A stretch of 64,000 nucleotides of DNA from Chitinophagales bacterium. GTDB taxonomy: Bacteria; Bacteroidota; Bacteroidia; Chitinophagales; UBA10324. Every line of letters starts with the position of its first letter. Position 1 is the first letter of the stretch. Positions 8,443-18,017 of this stretch are shown one piece after another. Location of the stretch: positions 147,001-211,000 of the forward strand of contig JACDDS010000001.1 of assembly GCA_013816805.1 (NCBI GenBank), in the 5' to 3' direction. A program made the translations under genes and the position numbers. Below the pieces are notes generated by a model, which saw nothing but the letters and a program-made list of their open reading frames with translations, did no database searches and had not been told where the DNA came from.

Positions 8443-10080
8443 TTGTCAAGGATTCAGAAACTTTTACTCTCCATATCGTGTGGAGTATTGCTCTCACTGG
8501 CCTGGCCGCCTCTTCCATGCTTTCCATTTTTGTTCCTGGGCCTCATTCCAATTTTATGGCTGGAAGAAATCTGTGCTGATTCTGCAAACGGCCATTGGAG
8601 TTTCTTTGGATATAGTTACCTGGCATTATTAATCTGGAACGTATTGACCACATGGTGGGTAGGTAATACTATTATTGGAACCGGAGATATTTCAAGTGTA
8701 TTTGCCGGTGTATTTGCTAATACGGCAAATCCTTTTCTTATGTGTATTCCATTAATTGGCTACCAGCAAACAAAAAAACATCTGGGTGAAAAGTTTGGAT
8801 GGATTGCTTTAGCTGGTTATTGGATGACCTTTGAATTCATTCATCTCAGGTGGGATTTAACCTGGCCCTGGCTTAATCTCGGAAACGGATTTTCCCAATA
8901 TCCGCAAGTTGTACAGTGGTATGAATACACTGGAACTTTTGGAGGAACTTTATGGATTTGGATTATGAATATCTCAGGTTACGTTATTTTACGTGATTTT
9001 CTTTTGAAAAGAAATGTATCGATCAGGCGGAAAAATATAACAGGTTATTGCCTGCTGCTGTTTTTACCTTTATCTATTTCTGTTCTTCTCTATTTTTCAT
9101 ATCGGGAAAAAGGAAAGCCGCAGCATGTGGTAGTGGTGCAACCAAACATAGATCCCTACAATGAAAAATTTGATTTTACCACACTTAATAAGCAGCTTCT
9201 TACGCTGATTGAACTTTCACGAAAAAAGATAAGTCCGCAAACAGACTACCTGGTATGGCCTGAAACAGCTATTCCCCAGGGAATCTTTATTACAGATATA
9301 AAGGATGATCCCAGCATTCACACAGCGCAGCAATTTTTAAATGCTTATCCCAGGATTAAATTAATAACCGGCATTAGTGCATATGCAAAATACACCTCCG
9401 CTACAACATCTACTGCGAGATACTCTTCTGAAGGAAATTTTTATTGGGATGCCTTCAACTCTGCCATACAGCTAGATACGTCAAAAAAATATCCCATCTA
9501 TCATAAATCAAAGCTGGTACCAGGGGTAGAAAAGATGCCATATCCTCAGATATTTAAATTTCTCGAACCTCTCGCTATTTCTATGGGTGGAGCCAGCGGA
9601 AGCTTGGGAGAACAAAAAGACCGGGGTGTTTTTTTTTCAACAGATTCTGTTGGCGTAGGACCAGAAATTTGTTATGAATCCATCTATGGTGAATATTCAA
9701 CAGAATATATTCGTAGAGGCGCTAATTTACTATTTATAATTACGAATGATGGCTGGTGGGGAAACTCAGCAGGACATAAACAACATTTGGAATATGCACG
9801 GTTGCTAGCAGTAGAAACCAGGAGGGATATTGCACAATCAGCAAATACAGGAACTTCTGCTTTTATCAACCAGCGGGGAGATGTGTCACAACAAACAGCA
9901 TGGTGGAAACCTGCAGTAATTGAATCGACCTTATTTGCAAGTGATGAACAAACGTTTTACGTAAAAAATGGAGATTATATTGGACGAGCAGCCATAGTTA
10001 TAACAACTATTTTTATACTTACAGGCTTGTTTAAAAAAATAAAAAAATATAATATTTTTTCGCATTCTCATGATCTTTAA
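8443..10080 (+). CDS. lnt: Apolipoprotein N-acyltransferase
   Basis: Lnt adds the third acyl chain to the N-terminal Cys of lipoproteins at the inner membrane. An N-terminal set of about six membrane helices (residues 5-220) is followed by a carbon-nitrogen hydrolase domain. The catalytic triad is visible: Glu in WPETAIPQG (near 273), Lys in HKSKLVPGVEKMP (near 354) and Cys in GPEICYES (near 409). The start is TTG at 8443. A C-terminal membrane helix (about 510-530) is present. It is consistent with the lipoproteins elsewhere in the window, such as those at 12696 and 57411. Confidence 0.93.
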   Translation: MSRIQKLLLSISCGVLLSLAWPPLPCFPFLFLGLIPILWLEEICADSANGHWSFFGYSYLALLIWNVLTTWWVGNTIIGTGDISSVFAGVFANTANPFLMCIPLIGYQQTKKHLGEKFGWIALAGYWMTFEFIHLRWDLTWPWLNLGNGFSQYPQVVQWYEYTGTFGGTLWIWIMNISGYVILRDFLLKRNVSIRRKNITGYCLLLFLPLSISVLLYFSYREKGKPQHVVVVQPNIDPYNEKFDFTTLNKQLLTLIELSRKKISPQTDYLVWPETAIPQGIFITDIKDDPSIHTAQQFLNAYPRIKLITGISAYAKYTSATTSTARYSSEGNFYWDAFNSAIQLDTSKKYPIYHKSKLVPGVEKMPYPQIFKFLEPLAISMGGASGSLGEQKDRGVFFSTDSVGVGPEICYESIYGEYSTEYIRRGANLLFIITNDGWWGNSAGHKQHLEYARLLAVETRRDIAQSANTGTSAFINQRGDVSQQTAWWKPAVIESTLFASDEQTFYVKNGDYIGRAAIVITTIFILTGLFKKIKKYNIFSHSHDL

Positions 10081-10142
10081 AGATTGGAACCCCTGTTCTG
10101 ATTATCGGTAACAAATAAATTTTCCATTTCTTTCACTCCTTT

Positions 10143-10934
10143 ATGAACCTGGAAGCGATTTGCAAAAAAGCAATTGAGGTTGCCCTTACGGCAGGTAAAT
10201 TTATTGCTGCAGAGAAAAAAAAGTTTAAGCGAAGCAATATTGTAGAAAAAGGCGATCGCAACCTGGTTTCTTATGTTGATCTGGAAGCAGAAAAAATAAT
10301 TGTGAATGGATTAAGACCGATTTTACCTGATGCAGATTTTATTACGGAAGAGAAAACAATAGTAACCGGAAGCGAATCACTGCGGTGGATCATAGATCCT
10401 CTCGATGGTACAACTAATTTCATTCATGGTGTACCAGTATTTTGCGTAAGCATTGCCTTGCAGCAAAATAATGATTTGCTGATAGGTGTAGTATATGAAA
10501 TTAATCTGGATGAATGCTTCTACGCCTGGAGAAATGGAGGGGCGTTTCTAAACGGAAATAAAATAGCAGTCACGGAGACCAACCTTCTTCGTAATGCGCT
10601 TACAGCAACCGGTTTTCCGTATGAAGGATTTGCCGAAATGGACCGCTATTTTTTAACTCTCAAATCTTTGTTTAGCAACAGCCGTGGAGTCCGGCGTATT
10701 GGATCCGCAGCAATCGATCTCTGTTATGTTGCATGTGGTCGTTTTGATGCGTTTTTTGAATACAATCTAAACGCCTGGGATGTGGCGGGAGGGGCTCTAA
10801 TTGTGAGGGAAGCCGGAGGAATGGTAACAGATTTTAGTGGGGGATCAAATTATATTTTTGGAAAAGAAATCATTGCAACAAACCAAAAACTGTACGAGGC
10901 ATTTAAAAAAGAAGTGACTTTTCCTCCTTCCTAA
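10143..10934 (+). CDS. suhB: Inositol monophosphatase family protein
   Basis: This is a Mg2+-dependent phosphatase of the inositol monophosphatase/SuhB family, which hydrolyses inositol-1-phosphate or related sugar phosphates. Metal-binding residues are in place: TEEKT (near 69), DPLDGTTNF (near 86-94) and WDVAGGALIVREAGG (near 212-226). Length (263) is normal. The start ATG at 10143 follows lnt by 62 bases. It is the last of the + strand run that begins at pssA; the next gene is convergent. Whether the true substrate is inositol phosphate is not decided by the sequence. Confidence 0.88.
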   Translation: MNLEAICKKAIEVALTAGKFIAAEKKKFKRSNIVEKGDRNLVSYVDLEAEKIIVNGLRPILPDADFITEEKTIVTGSESLRWIIDPLDGTTNFIHGVPVFCVSIALQQNNDLLIGVVYEINLDECFYAWRNGGAFLNGNKIAVTETNLLRNALTATGFPYEGFAEMDRYFLTLKSLFSNSRGVRRIGSAAIDLCYVACGRFDAFFEYNLNAWDVAGGALIVREAGGMVTDFSGGSNYIFGKEIIATNQKLYEAFKKEVTFPPS

Positions 10935-11023
10935 AATAGCTGCAATACTCAGGCATCGCCTTATCCTATAAATATTTTTATTCTGAAGAATTGCAATTCC
11001 TGTAGTGGCAGCCCCTGATGTAT

Positions 11024-11872
11024 TCAGAAATTATACACCATAGAAATACCACTTTCTTTTCCCAGAATCGGAGATAAGACAAGTCGCTCATCACTTACTT
11101 TATGAAGGGCAGGAACCAGGTAACCTACTGTGGCACCTACTACATAACCTGCAACTACATCACTGGGAAAATGTTCCCCTGCTTTATAACGTGAGAACGC
11201 CACAAAGGCCGGTACTACTGCAGCAGCAGTCCATACATAAGGGGTTAACTTTGAATAAGGCCGGAAATCAGTAAAAATCCTTGCGCCAAAAAAACAGGCT
11301 GTGGCAGCAATGGTAGTATGGCCACTAAAAAAGGAATTTTGCTGCCGGTTGCCAAGGCGAACTGAATTCGGAACAGAATCATTAAACGTTAGGGGACGAC
11401 GGCGATTAATTGCACCGGATGTTATTGAGTAAAGACCGGCTCCAATTGAAAGTGTTTCAAAATACATAGCCAGAATGGTAGGAGCATGACCACTGACCCG
11501 CTTATCTATAAATGAAATGAGAGGCAATGACATTGACGTGTACAGTAATACATCACTGGCTACCAAAAAACTTTTATCATGCTGATGAATGGCACTTTTA
11601 TCGAAAGATGGAATATGATCTATTACCGATTGATTGTTTAAATCCGAAACAATAAGTTTTGCTTTATTTCCATTTAGAACTTGCCCAACAATAATAAGGG
11701 CAAAAGAACCTGCAATTACTCCTCCATCAGAGGCTAAATGCATTCGATACAGATTCGGAATAGAAACCTTAGTGTTTCGAATAATTACCGGAACCGAAAC
11801 TTGTTGTGCAAAGGAAAGATGGAAACCAAGCAGCTCAAAACAGACTATCCATCCAAAGAAAATTTTGTACAA
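11024..11872 (-). CDS. PAP2-family phosphatase (exported or membrane-linked)
   Basis: The protein has the three phosphatidic-acid-phosphatase motifs in order: NRRRPLTF, SFFSGHTTIA and SRYKAGEHFPSD, which hold the basic residues and the two catalytic histidines. Hydrophobic segments lie between them, and an N-terminal signal-like segment (residues 5-22, before QQVSVP) is present. It probably dephosphorylates a lipid phosphate, such as undecaprenyl pyrophosphate or a lipid A phosphate, on the outer face of the inner membrane or in the periplasm. The start codon is TTG (complement of 11870-11872). The upstream gene is divergent-free: only an AT-rich 180-base gap to the next - strand gene. Confidence 0.85.
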   Translation of the reverse strand: MYKIFFGWIVCFELLGFHLSFAQQVSVPVIIRNTKVSIPNLYRMHLASDGGVIAGSFALIIVGQVLNGNKAKLIVSDLNNQSVIDHIPSFDKSAIHQHDKSFLVASDVLLYTSMSLPLISFIDKRVSGHAPTILAMYFETLSIGAGLYSITSGAINRRRPLTFNDSVPNSVRLGNRQQNSFFSGHTTIAATACFFGARIFTDFRPYSKLTPYVWTAAAVVPAFVAFSRYKAGEHFPSDVVAGYVVGATVGYLVPALHKVSDERLVLSPILGKESGISMVYNF

Positions 11873-12051
11873 TGAGTTTTTAATTTATTGAATAATAGAT
11901 GATGCAATTTAGCGCTAAGCAATTAACTATAACTAAAAAGTTCAGAGAAACTGCAGTATCTGTCGCAGCTTAATTTCTTTTATTTGTTAATAATTGAAAA
12001 TGGTCAATTACGAGTCAATTCGACCTGCAGGGTAAGAGAATATGACATGAA

Positions 12052-12480
12052 TTAATCCTTTTCTTCTTTCAAAAAGTTACCGTTAGAATCGAAGACAATA
12101 TCTTTTCCCTTAACTTCTGCCTCATAGCTTTTCATGCCATTCGCATCGGTAATTTCTGACGCTTCTTTAATTTCTGTTCCGGAATAATTGGCTGAGATAT
12201 AGGAGGCAACTGCCGCAGGTAACTCTTTAACAGCAATCTCCCTTTCTGTTTCCATCAAAGTTCCATTTGCGTCATATGTAACTGCTGCTTCCATTTTATT
12301 AATCTTGTATTCTGCTTCGTAGTTTCCGTCTTCGTTGAACCAAACATAATCTTTCAGGTTTGGATACATTTTATGAAGATTTGAAACAACTGTAGCCGGA
12401 ACCTGACTTTCTTTTATTTTTTGTGCATCGGCACAACCAGCGAAGCCTGCAACAATTAAAAGCGATAAAATCATTCTCAT
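12052..12480 (-). CDS. PepSY-like periplasmic protein (PF11396-type), copy 1
   Basis: A signal peptide (residues 1-19, ending CADAQ) is followed by two repeats of the PepSY-like fold, known from BLIP-like Bacteroidota periplasmic proteins. Each repeat has a helix with a YP or Y residue (LHKMYPNLKDYVW, then YISANYSGTEI), then short strands with YEAEYK or YEAEVKG and a D-x-NG turn (YDANGTLMETE, FDSNGNFLKEE). It is 142 residues long. Two further members lie at 14501 and 16410, so it belongs to a local family of three. The function of this fold is unknown; it may bind peptides or sense envelope state. Confidence 0.8.
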   Translation of the reverse strand: MRMILSLLIVAGFAGCADAQKIKESQVPATVVSNLHKMYPNLKDYVWFNEDGNYEAEYKINKMEAAVTYDANGTLMETEREIAVKELPAAVASYISANYSGTEIKEASEITDANGMKSYEAEVKGKDIVFDSNGNFLKEEKD

Positions 12481-12695
12481 AATGTAAATTTTTTAGTGTG
12501 TAAAATTCAAATATAATTCTGAAGGAATTTTGTATTGCAGAAATATCTTAACAAAATTAAGGCAATGCAAAAGCACTTTTCAAAAGTTCTGTACCTCTTT
12601 TAAGAACGAAGAATCAAATAACTTCACTGATAGTATTCACCCCGGCTTACCAGAGGTACAGACCACAACAAACTAAAAAAGTCAGGAAAAAATTA

Positions 12696-13478
12696 CTACT
12701 TATTTGTCCCAATCAATTCTTCGCGCTCATTCCCGCCTTGAGTTACAGTAGTCAATATTTGTCCGATACCGGGAGCATACCATTTGTTTTCAACTACTCC
12801 CTTTTCCAGCATAGTGATCTCCTGAGTATGGAGGCAGTTATTGTATGTACCAAGGCCAATTGTTACCGTTTCATTAGTGCTTATCACTTTTGCCTGATCT
12901 TCGGCCTGGCCAGGAAGCCATTCCTGCCGGTAGGTCTGTCCGATATTGGCAGAAGGATTACTCAACATAGTAACACCTGCTTTTGCGCCATCAACACCAG
13001 CAGTAAATGAGCCTGCTGTACTAAAGGTTCCATCTTCCTGAAGGCTTTTAGTGTCTTCTCCAAAATACCACACGTCACCGTTTATATCTTGTGCATAATA
13101 GTCGTAGGTGTCTTCAGTAAGCGTCCCTTTTGTGGTAACCACATCATGTATTACTTCACAGCTAATTCCCTCAACAACCTTTACATCATGCGTCGTTGTT
13201 ACATAGATGTCTTCAACAACGGTGTCATCTACTACGTTTTGATAAAAAAAAGTATCACCTGGTGTTAGCGGAAAATATTGGTTATTAATTCCGACAACAA
13301 AGTTCTTAGGATCAATCCAGAACTCCGGGTAGCCTGAAAAACCCGGAGCTAAGGTTCGGGCAGCGGTTTCTGATACAGCATTCGTTGAATCACTTCCTGG
13401 AATTAAACTATTTTTTTGACATGATGCCATGATGGCTGTAAGGAAAACCACGATAGCCAGGGTTTTAAAGTTTTGCAT
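12696..13478 (-). CDS. Exported lipoprotein of unknown function, paralogue of the 13619 protein
   Basis: The N-terminus (residues 1-20) is a lipoprotein signal with a lipobox ending MASC, so Cys20 should be lipidated. The mature protein of about 240 residues shares its plan with the next gene: a PGDTFFYQ opening, a series of VVE/VKV strands, a WYFGED strand, a T-AGVDGAKAG segment, a second Y-QEWLPGQAED segment, a NCLHTQEIT strand and a final WYAPGIGQI. The two genes lie in tandem 140 bases apart, and identity is low but spread along the whole length. I do not recognise the family. Envelope location is inferred from the lipobox. Confidence 0.7.
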   Translation of the reverse strand: MQNFKTLAIVVFLTAIMASCQKNSLIPGSDSTNAVSETAARTLAPGFSGYPEFWIDPKNFVVGINNQYFPLTPGDTFFYQNVVDDTVVEDIYVTTTHDVKVVEGISCEVIHDVVTTKGTLTEDTYDYYAQDINGDVWYFGEDTKSLQEDGTFSTAGSFTAGVDGAKAGVTMLSNPSANIGQTYRQEWLPGQAEDQAKVISTNETVTIGLGTYNNCLHTQEITMLEKGVVENKWYAPGIGQILTTVTQGGNEREELIGTNK

Positions 13479-13618
13479 GTTGATTAATTTTGCTTTAGTT
13501 AAATTATTATTAATTATCCTTCTCTCTTTATCATTTTATAAATGAGACTACTGTTGCAAATTTTAGATGAGATTATGAAGAAATCCTGTAGCCGATTCTT
13601 AAGTGAAAAATTGCACTA

Positions 13619-14335
13619 TTATAACTTCACAAAACCATATCTAACCAGTTTTGCATTTTCATCCTGCAACAAGCCAATTTCCGGAGCATATACCTTATAC
13701 TCTATTTCTCCAGGTTCGAGTGGTGTTGTTTCCTGAATGCGCAAACAGCTTTTAAAATTTCCTGCTGGCACTTCATACGACTCACCTATGCTGATAACTT
13801 CTTTTCTATCCATTGCCACTTCAGGAGCAATTTCCTGGAAAAATCGTGAACCGAGTAGAGGTAAGCCAGGCATTTCCAGCCCTGCTTTGTTTTGTTCCCC
13901 TGCAATCCACTGTCCTTCGTGATCAGTGATCTTTCCATCTTTGTAAATGTCCACTTCTTCACCGAAGTAATAGATGCTTCCGGTCTCTTTGCAGAACGCA
14001 AAGAAGTTTCTTGATTTTTCAATTAAGCTCCCGTTCACTGATTCATCTTCTGTTACAATTCTTGTTTCTACGCTCCCGACCCTTCTTGTTTGGTTGGTTA
14101 CGGTAATAATGAGGTCCACTTTGTCTTTACCATCCATTCCCTGATACACCATTTGATATCCCGGCTCCAGAATGCTGTAAGTATTTCTTCCCGATGAAAC
14201 AAATGTGCATTGATCCTGCTGCAGCGTTGTGGTGAACGGTTTCGGATTGTCCTTATCCGGCTGTTGCGCCAAGGTTGTGACTATTGCAGCAAAATTCAAC
14301 AGGCATGTAAAGAAGATTTTCATGGTTGCTTTCAT
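13619..14335 (-). CDS. Secreted protein of unknown function, paralogue of the 12696 lipoprotein
   Basis: A Sec signal peptide (residues 1-23, ending TTLAQ) lacks a lipobox Cys, unlike its neighbour. The 215-residue mature part repeats the same motifs: GYQMVYQGMD, a YYFGEEVD strand, GEQNKAGLEMPG, FFQEIAPEVAMDRKE, CLRIQETTPLEPG and VYAPEIGLL. The pair therefore arose by duplication, with one copy anchored to a membrane and the other soluble in the periplasm. It is divergent from the PepSY-like gene at 14501, with a 165-base spacer that should hold promoters for both. No enzyme motif is seen. Confidence 0.7.
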   Translation of the reverse strand: MKATMKIFFTCLLNFAAIVTTLAQQPDKDNPKPFTTTLQQDQCTFVSSGRNTYSILEPGYQMVYQGMDGKDKVDLIITVTNQTRRVGSVETRIVTEDESVNGSLIEKSRNFFAFCKETGSIYYFGEEVDIYKDGKITDHEGQWIAGEQNKAGLEMPGLPLLGSRFFQEIAPEVAMDRKEVISIGESYEVPAGNFKSCLRIQETTPLEPGEIEYKVYAPEIGLLQDENAKLVRYGFVKL

Positions 14336-14500
14336 AGTTTAAAATTTTAGCTGTTAAATGATGGGGGTAAATTTGAAATCTCATTCTAAAGAAATCCTGT
14401 CTGCTCTATCTGCTGAATATTTTTTTTTACTTCAAGATTTCTTCAGAATTCCGGATAACCTTTAAACTATTAGTCAAAAAGCCCCTGAACAAATGAGCCG

Positions 14501-14965
14501 ATGAACACCTTGAAAATCTTTGTATTGATATTGTTGCTACCGATAGTAGCCTGGTCTCAATCAGAAGATAATGAGGTAGAGTTAAAAGGTCCTGTTGCTG
14601 TGGCGCCCGTTGTTCTTGATTCATTTCAGAAAGCATATCCCGGAATGAAAAATCCTGTATGGGATTATGGTGATGGCTTTTTTGAAGTAGTGTTCAATAA
14701 AAACGGAGTTGATATGACAGTGGATTATGATGTATACGGGAGGGTGCAGGAAACAGAATCAGAAATTGGTATTGAATCATTGCCGCAGCAGGCACGGGAC
14801 TACATTTTTAAAAATTACAGCGCTTTTAAATTGACCAGCGCGTCAAAAATTGTAAGTGCTAACTACGATCTTAATTATGTGGCCCAAATAGGAAAGGAAG
14901 GAAAATTCTGGGACATCACCTTTGATCGCAACGGCAAGTTTATGAAGGAGGAAATAGCAGACTAA
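14501..14965 (+). CDS. PepSY-like periplasmic protein, copy 2
   Basis: A signal peptide (residues 1-19, ending VAWSQS) precedes two PepSY-like repeats: FQKAYPGMKNPVWDY with a DYDVYGRVQETESEI turn, and ARDYIFKNYSAFKL with a FDRNGKFMKEE end. The order of elements is the same as in the proteins at 12052 and 16410, but the sequences differ clearly. It is the only one of the three on the + strand and is followed by an outer-membrane protein gene 46 bases downstream, so these two are probably one operon. Confidence 0.78.
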   Translation: MNTLKIFVLILLLPIVAWSQSEDNEVELKGPVAVAPVVLDSFQKAYPGMKNPVWDYGDGFFEVVFNKNGVDMTVDYDVYGRVQETESEIGIESLPQQARDYIFKNYSAFKLTSASKIVSANYDLNYVAQIGKEGKFWDITFDRNGKFMKEEIAD

Positions 14966-15010
14966 GATATAAATGCTGAATAGTGAACTTCCAAACTATC
15001 AACTAAGCCA

Positions 15011-16351
15011 ATGAAAAAAATGCAAACGTTGTTGCTAAGCATTCTCATAATTTCAGCTACAAAATCATTCGCGCAAACAAGTGGCACTGACTCCACTTCA
15101 CACTCAATCAACACTGATTCAACTTTACATTCCAGCTATCTCAAAATTTTTATTGATGGAATTCCCGACTGGCAGGATTATGTGAAAGTAAAAATGTGGT
15201 ACGCTGATTACGTGCGCGATCCAAAACTTTCTCAAGTGCAGGTTGTGATTTCACTTCAACCTACAGCTTCAGGCGGACAGCGCTACTCATTGTTTTTTCT
15301 TGGCAGAGAAAGATTCGACGGGAAGAATGACACGCTCTCTTATACAGCCGCGTTGGAGAATACCAAGCGACAAACGCGCGATGAACTTACCAACGTGATC
15401 ATGATGGGGTTGATGCCCTACTTCGCATTGAATGGTCAGGGAAAATATTTTGGCTTTGAATATACAGATATGCAACAGCGTGCACAGAAATCATTTGACA
15501 AGTGGAACTATTGGATTTTTACGCTCGAAGTCAACCCCGACATTGCTGTGGATGCAAGTGGGACCGGCATTGCCGGAGATGCAGTGGTAAGTGCGGCACG
15601 TGTTACTGACGACTGGAAAATTCGTTTCACCGGTGATGCAATTATCGATTACAATAGCTTCAAAACCGATACGCTGACTTACAAAAGCACGGAACTTATC
15701 AAGCTATTGAATTCTCTTGTGGTGAAAAGCGTGAATGATCATTGGTCCCTTGGTGCTGAAGCCGGATATTACTCTTCCAGTTTCAGCAATATCAGCTCGC
15801 AGTTTCAAGCTGCAGTTGGAGGAGAGTACGATCTGTTCCCCTATAATCAATCAGTGAATCACCTGCTCACCTTTCGTTACCGGCTTCAACCGTTCTATAC
15901 TCTTTATAATGATACTACCATTTACAACAAAACAGGTGAGTTTCTCCTCAACCACATTTTTGACGCAACATATACGAGAGTAGAGCGGTGGGGCAATTTC
16001 ATATTTGATTTCACTGCCAAGGAATACGTAAACCATCCTGATCAATTTCGTCTCGATATAGTTGGAGCGATAGAAGTTCGCCTTGCGCAGGGTTTATTTC
16101 TGAATCTGCTTGGCAACTATTCCTATATCAGGAATCAACGCGACATCAGCAATGTAGGGTTATCACCTGAAGAAATTGTTTTGCAGCACCGGGAACTGCA
16201 AACCAATTACAGCTATGGTTTAACAGTTGGTATCAGCTATACTTTTGGAGCCATCTATAATAACATTGTGAACCCGCGTTACGAAAGCGGTATCATCATT
16301 GATCCGGAGATAGCTAATATTTTAAACCTCAATCTCCTCGGTCAGAAATAG
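15011..16351 (+). CDS. Predicted outer-membrane beta-barrel protein with N-terminal soluble domain
   Basis: The signal peptide ends at about residue 22 (KSFAQ). An N-terminal soluble region (about 45-150) carries YADYVRDPKLSQVQV and RYSLFFLGRERFDG. I recall a conserved YVRDRxxADV-type domain in similar hypothetical envelope proteins, so this may be that domain. The rest (about 170-446) alternates aromatic strands (WSLGAEAGYYSS, LLTFRYRLQPFYTLY, YSYGLTVGISYTFG) and looks like a beta-barrel of the DUF481 sort. It lies directly after a PepSY-like gene. No substrate can be assigned. Confidence 0.6.
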   Translation: MKKMQTLLLSILIISATKSFAQTSGTDSTSHSINTDSTLHSSYLKIFIDGIPDWQDYVKVKMWYADYVRDPKLSQVQVVISLQPTASGGQRYSLFFLGRERFDGKNDTLSYTAALENTKRQTRDELTNVIMMGLMPYFALNGQGKYFGFEYTDMQQRAQKSFDKWNYWIFTLEVNPDIAVDASGTGIAGDAVVSAARVTDDWKIRFTGDAIIDYNSFKTDTLTYKSTELIKLLNSLVVKSVNDHWSLGAEAGYYSSSFSNISSQFQAAVGGEYDLFPYNQSVNHLLTFRYRLQPFYTLYNDTTIYNKTGEFLLNHIFDATYTRVERWGNFIFDFTAKEYVNHPDQFRLDIVGAIEVRLAQGLFLNLLGNYSYIRNQRDISNVGLSPEEIVLQHRELQTNYSYGLTVGISYTFGAIYNNIVNPRYESGIIIDPEIANILNLNLLGQK

Positions 16352-16409
16352 ATTCAAGGTTACCTACTTTTTCGTGCGAGATAATCAGCCATAGCTTCAG
16401 CTGATATTT

Positions 16410-16862
16410 TTATTCTTTTACAGGTATGCCGTCTTCCTTGAATGCCACTCCTTTTTTAAGTTTCCCGTTTTTTATTGCTGCTTCATAAATAGTTCCATTT
16501 TTTTCGGTCTGGGTTATATCTGCTTCGGTAATGATCCAACCGGGATATTGTTTCTGAATTGCTTCCGCCACAGCTTTTGGAAATTCACTGGCTTTAATTT
16601 CTTTTTCTGTTTCTACCCATTTTCCATCAGAAGTAAAATTTGCAGAAATATTTTCTCCTTTAAATACAAATTCTGCTTCCCACTCTTTTAAACTTTCTTT
16701 CCCCCAGTGTAGGTTGGTTGCATTTGGAAATTTTTGCTCAAATGCCTTTTCAACCGGCGCCGGAGCCAGAAGTGGTTTCTTTGCCGGGGGCACAGCTGGT
16801 GTTTGTGCAGTGACCGCGCTTGCGAAGCAAGTAACAAAAAGGATATTAATCACTTTTTTCAT
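16410..16862 (-). CDS. PepSY-like periplasmic protein, copy 3
   Basis: A signal peptide (residues 1-20, ending VTAQ) and a Pro/Ala-rich linker (TPAVPPAKKPLLAPAP) precede two PepSY-like repeats: FEQKFPNATNLHWGK with an ETEKEI strand and IQKQYPGWIITEAD with a final FKEDGIPVKE. It is 150 residues. The stop lies 59 bases from the convergent outer-membrane gene. Its start is 58 bases downstream of the outer-membrane protein gene at 16920 on the same strand, so the two may be co-transcribed. Confidence 0.78.
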   Translation of the reverse strand: MKKVINILFVTCFASAVTAQTPAVPPAKKPLLAPAPVEKAFEQKFPNATNLHWGKESLKEWEAEFVFKGENISANFTSDGKWVETEKEIKASEFPKAVAEAIQKQYPGWIITEADITQTEKNGTIYEAAIKNGKLKKGVAFKEDGIPVKE

Positions 16863-16919
16863 TTTAGTTAATTGGTTTATAAAATACTATTAAATTATCA
16901 TTGGTTTTTCACTGAATCT

Positions 16920-17747
16920 TCATTTAGCAGTCCTCTTTAGGCTGTTGTCCCTGCCTCCGAACTTCCATTCAATACCAGGTCGAAAGAGAACTGCATTGTT
17001 ATTATCATAGCTTACACCAAAGGACAGGAGAAGTTCTTTTTTTATATAATATCCGTAACCTATTGCACCCACCGTTTCACCTCCTGAAAGTTCTGAGTTA
17101 CTTGTATTTTGGATTATTCCAACTCCTTCCGGAATATCGGCGCCGCCAAAGGCAGAAGTGTTTCCATATACTTCAGCAAACAGTATGCTCTTTGGTGAAG
17201 CTGTGAAAATGGATCCAAATGCATAGTTAAACAGATCTGTTGCACTAACTCCAGGAGGCTTTCCTAGAAATGTATAACTAAGATTGAGGCTGGTAAAAAA
17301 TTTCCCGGTTGTCTTACTCAAAATTATAAATGGAGTGTAATCAGTTTTTCCAGTTCCAATCAAATTGTTTTTTGCAGTTGGAATTTTCACTTCCCCTGAG
17401 ATAGAGATAGAAGGTAAAATTCTTTTCTCTGAAACTATTTGATAAAACAATGTTATCTCCAAATCACCAATTCCTTTAGAATGCGGTCCTGTTTTAGGAA
17501 GAATACTTGTGAAGCCTACAGGTTCTACCAACAATGTAAATTTTTTAAAGAGCCCATATTCAATTGCCAGAGGTAATGCGGTTTCTGTTCCTTCTTTAGA
17601 AGTTTGAAATTCTAAACCCGTTCCCACTTCAAATTGACCAGGTTGTAAGGGTTTTGATTCTTCAGTTTCCAGAACTTGTGCGTGTAGTTTTCCTGGCAGC
17701 AATCGAATTACGATTGCAAAACCTAAAATTATATTTCTTGTGGTCAT
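16920..17747 (-). CDS. Outer-membrane beta-barrel protein, phenol-MetA-pathway/transporter-like
   Basis: The signal peptide ends near residue 23 (KLHAQ). The 250-residue mature part shows a barrel pattern: QFEVGTGLEFQTS, IEYGLFKKFTLLVEP, IGDLEITLFYQI, LPSISISGEVKIPT, LNLSYTFLGKP, a GAIGYGYYIKKELLLSFGVS strand and a final LFRPGIEWKFG. This matches the pattern of PF13557-type proteins (putative MetA-pathway outer membrane proteins). It precedes the third PepSY-like gene and follows the two-component genes on the same strand after a 271-base gap. The transport substrate is unknown. Confidence 0.65.
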   Translation of the reverse strand: MTTRNIILGFAIVIRLLPGKLHAQVLETEESKPLQPGQFEVGTGLEFQTSKEGTETALPLAIEYGLFKKFTLLVEPVGFTSILPKTGPHSKGIGDLEITLFYQIVSEKRILPSISISGEVKIPTAKNNLIGTGKTDYTPFIILSKTTGKFFTSLNLSYTFLGKPPGVSATDLFNYAFGSIFTASPKSILFAEVYGNTSAFGGADIPEGVGIIQNTSNSELSGGETVGAIGYGYYIKKELLLSFGVSYDNNNAVLFRPGIEWKFGGRDNSLKRTAK

Positions 17748-18017
17748 GGCCGTGTTCTGAACAGAGTGCGAAGATTAGACCGTTTACAACGTTAAAAGTT
17801 GTATACTGCCAAAATAGAAATTAAAAATAGCTTAGAATTCTGGAGAAAATCTGGAGTATAGTCTCCACTCTTTCTAATACAAATTGTTGAAATACTCGGG
17901 GAGATAAACTGTTTTTTTTGACAAGAAGTCATCCACACAGAATATGATGGCTAAAGTTTCAAAGTATTATTTGATCTTCTGTAAAAAAGAAGCAGACTTA
18001 AAAAACTAAAAACATGC

